This document shows positions 63,027 through 64,000 of a stretch of 64,000 nt of DNA, one piece after another. Position 1 is the stretch's first letter, and each line of letters opens with the position of its first letter. The notes beneath the pieces are model-generated. The model had not been told where the DNA came from. It saw only the letters and a program-made list of their open reading frames with translations, and searched no databases. The translations under genes and the position numbers were made by a program. The stretch comes from Gimesia aquarii (lineage in GTDB: Bacteria; Planctomycetota; Planctomycetia; Planctomycetales; Planctomycetaceae): positions 4,725,800 to 4,789,799 of the forward strand of contig NZ_CP037920.1 in assembly GCF_007748195.1 (NCBI RefSeq), written 5' to 3'.

Positions 63027-64000
63027 ATGATCGACATTCAACGGTTCAAAACAGATTTAATTGCGCTCGGGTTGCTGGCAGTCACAGTCTTTCTCGGACT
63101 GAGTCTCTTCAGCTATGACCCCGCTGATCCTCCTGCGCAACTGGTCTACCCTGTCCGTGAAGCTGCTCAAAATCTATGTGGAACTACAGGAGCCCATGTC
63201 GCTCATCTTTTGCGAACTGGCTTTGGTGTAGGTGCCTGGGGAATCTTTCTAGCGTTGATCGTAATTGATATGCGTATGTTTTCACGTCAACAGGCAGTTG
63301 GCGCGATGGTAGAACTCTTTGGACTTGCGCTGATTTTAGCCTCGGTCTGTATTGTCAGTCAAATGATGTTAGGCAATAACAGCACGACACCTCTTATTGG
63401 TAGTGGTGGTTATATTGGTGCACTTGGATTCTCATTTTTGGAAGCAAAATTTTCTGTTGCTGGTTCCTTAATTCTGTTAGCTTCCATGTTTTTTGCAGGG
63501 CTCTTATTAACAGCCGATACGATGCCTGTCCGGTTTCTTTTTTCCTGTCTCTCATTTCCGTTTCGAGTTTTAAGCCGCGACACTTCAGAATTTGAGGAAG
63601 CGGCTGAAGAAGAATATGAAGAGGACGAGGACGAAGATGTCATCGCTGAAGATGAAGAGGAAGAGTATGAAGAAGAAGTCGTTGCCGCTCCAAAACTGAA
63701 AAAAGCCAAAGTACGAAAACCGATCAAAGTAAATCCACCAGCGGGCCTTCGCTTGTCACGCGAGCCTCGACCCATCGAGCAAAAAAAAAACAGCTCGTAT
63801 AAGTTGCCCGGGTTAGAACTCCTGGAAGAAGCAGAAAACTTTCCATTTGAGTTATTAGCGAAAAAAGCGGAAGAAGCAGCCGAAGTTCTGGAGAATACAT
63901 TCGCCGATTTTGGCTTGGATATTCAAGTTTCTGAAATCGATACCGGTCCAGTTTTAACTCTATTCGAACTCAATTTGAAACCTGGATTACGTGTTGCCAA
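63027..64000 (+). CDS. ftsK: FtsK-type DNA translocase (partial, N-terminal 324 residues)
   Basis: FtsK/SpoIIIE translocases pump DNA during chromosome segregation. The ATG follows AGGTTGG. The window holds only the N-terminal part: four likely membrane helices (about 10-30, 65-85, 93-113 and 140-160), a very acidic linker (about 185-215, with runs of Glu and Asp), then the start of the alpha domain (LPGLELLEEAENFPFELLAK, VLENTFADFGLDIQVSEIDT, GPVLTLFELNLKPGLRVA). The ATPase and gamma domains lie beyond the window. A run of 10 A residues (63781-63790) sits inside the linker. Confidence 0.9.
   Translation, partial: MIDIQRFKTDLIALGLLAVTVFLGLSLFSYDPADPPAQLVYPVREAAQNLCGTTGAHVAHLLRTGFGVGAWGIFLALIVIDMRMFSRQQAVGAMVELFGLALILASVCIVSQMMLGNNSTTPLIGSGGYIGALGFSFLEAKFSVAGSLILLASMFFAGLLLTADTMPVRFLFSCLSFPFRVLSRDTSEFEEAAEEEYEEDEDEDVIAEDEEEEYEEEVVAAPKLKKAKVRKPIKVNPPAGLRLSREPRPIEQKKNSSYKLPGLELLEEAENFPFELLAKKAEEAAEVLENTFADFGLDIQVSEIDTGPVLTLFELNLKPGLRVA

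Noticed and set aside
1..64000. CRISPR array, insertion sequence, prophage or integrated element
   Set aside because: No regularly spaced repeats, transposase-like proteins, integrases or terminal inverted repeats were seen. The gene content is uniform chromosomal.

Overview
The window looks like a planctomycete chromosome, most likely a Gimesia-like member of the Planctomycetaceae. That placement is inferred from gene content: a PVC-type membrane-bound dehydrogenase/cytochrome c/HEAT-type protein, a tiny DUF6800-type protein, a DUF6268-like outer-membrane protein, a reduced division cluster (mraZ, rsmH, ftsL-like, ftsI) with no ftsZ or ftsA beside it, and very many single-copy chromosomal genes without transposons or phage genes. 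No rRNA, tRNA, CRISPR array or insertion sequence was found.

Layout. Positions 1-19.8 kb (minus strand) hold a near-continuous flagellar operon. In transcription order it reads flgN-like, a sigma54-activator-like protein, flgB, flgC, fliE, fliF, fliG, fliH, fliI, fliJ, motE-like, fliK, flgD, flgE, flbD, motA, motB, fliL, fliN, fliO, fliP, fliQ, fliR (cut by the window edge). fliM is absent from its usual place between fliL and fliN. A large TPR membrane protein (19.9-22.6 kb) with a good sigma70-type promoter heads the run. Positions 22.9-29.2 kb carry the division/cell-wall remnant ftsI, ftsL-like, a LysM protein, rsmH and mraZ, with a 0.6 kb spacer between mraZ and rsmH that folds like a structured RNA. 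From 29.4 to 50.8 kb come housekeeping and envelope genes on both strands: a glycosyltransferase, queA, the cytochrome/dehydrogenase protein, hemA with a CcsA/HemX-like partner, a sigma54 activator without receiver domain, panD, an RND efflux pair with its TetR regulator, a CCA/poly(A)-type nucleotidyltransferase, a Gfo/Idh/MocA oxidoreductase, an outer-membrane protein, DUF6800 and a VOC protein. The chaperones clpB and dnaK follow (50.9-55.7 kb). From 56.4 kb rightwards on the plus strand are pheA, tpiA, secG, yicC, gmk, rpoZ, separate coaC and coaB, and the start of ftsK.

Most notable observations. (1) dnaK is preceded by a sequence matching the -24/-12 sigma54 promoter consensus, with two copies of a 16-bp element about 120-180 bp upstream, where enhancer-binding activators normally sit; no CIRCE element is seen. 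(2) The regulator inside the flagellar operon has the fold of a sigma54 activator but has lost the Walker A lysine, the GAFTGA loop and the Walker B glutamate. The second, intact activator in the window has GAFTSA in place of GAFTGA. (3) FliR carries an EF-hand-like calcium-binding loop between its second and third membrane segments. (4) FliN has an N-terminal extension with up to four FliM-type EIDxLL motifs, in a locus that lacks fliM. (5) The tetR promoter has a perfect palindrome that exactly fills its -35/-10 spacer.

Start codons were chosen from Shine-Dalgarno spacing, overlaps with the upstream gene and family N-termini. All functional names rest on motif recognition by eye, without database searches.
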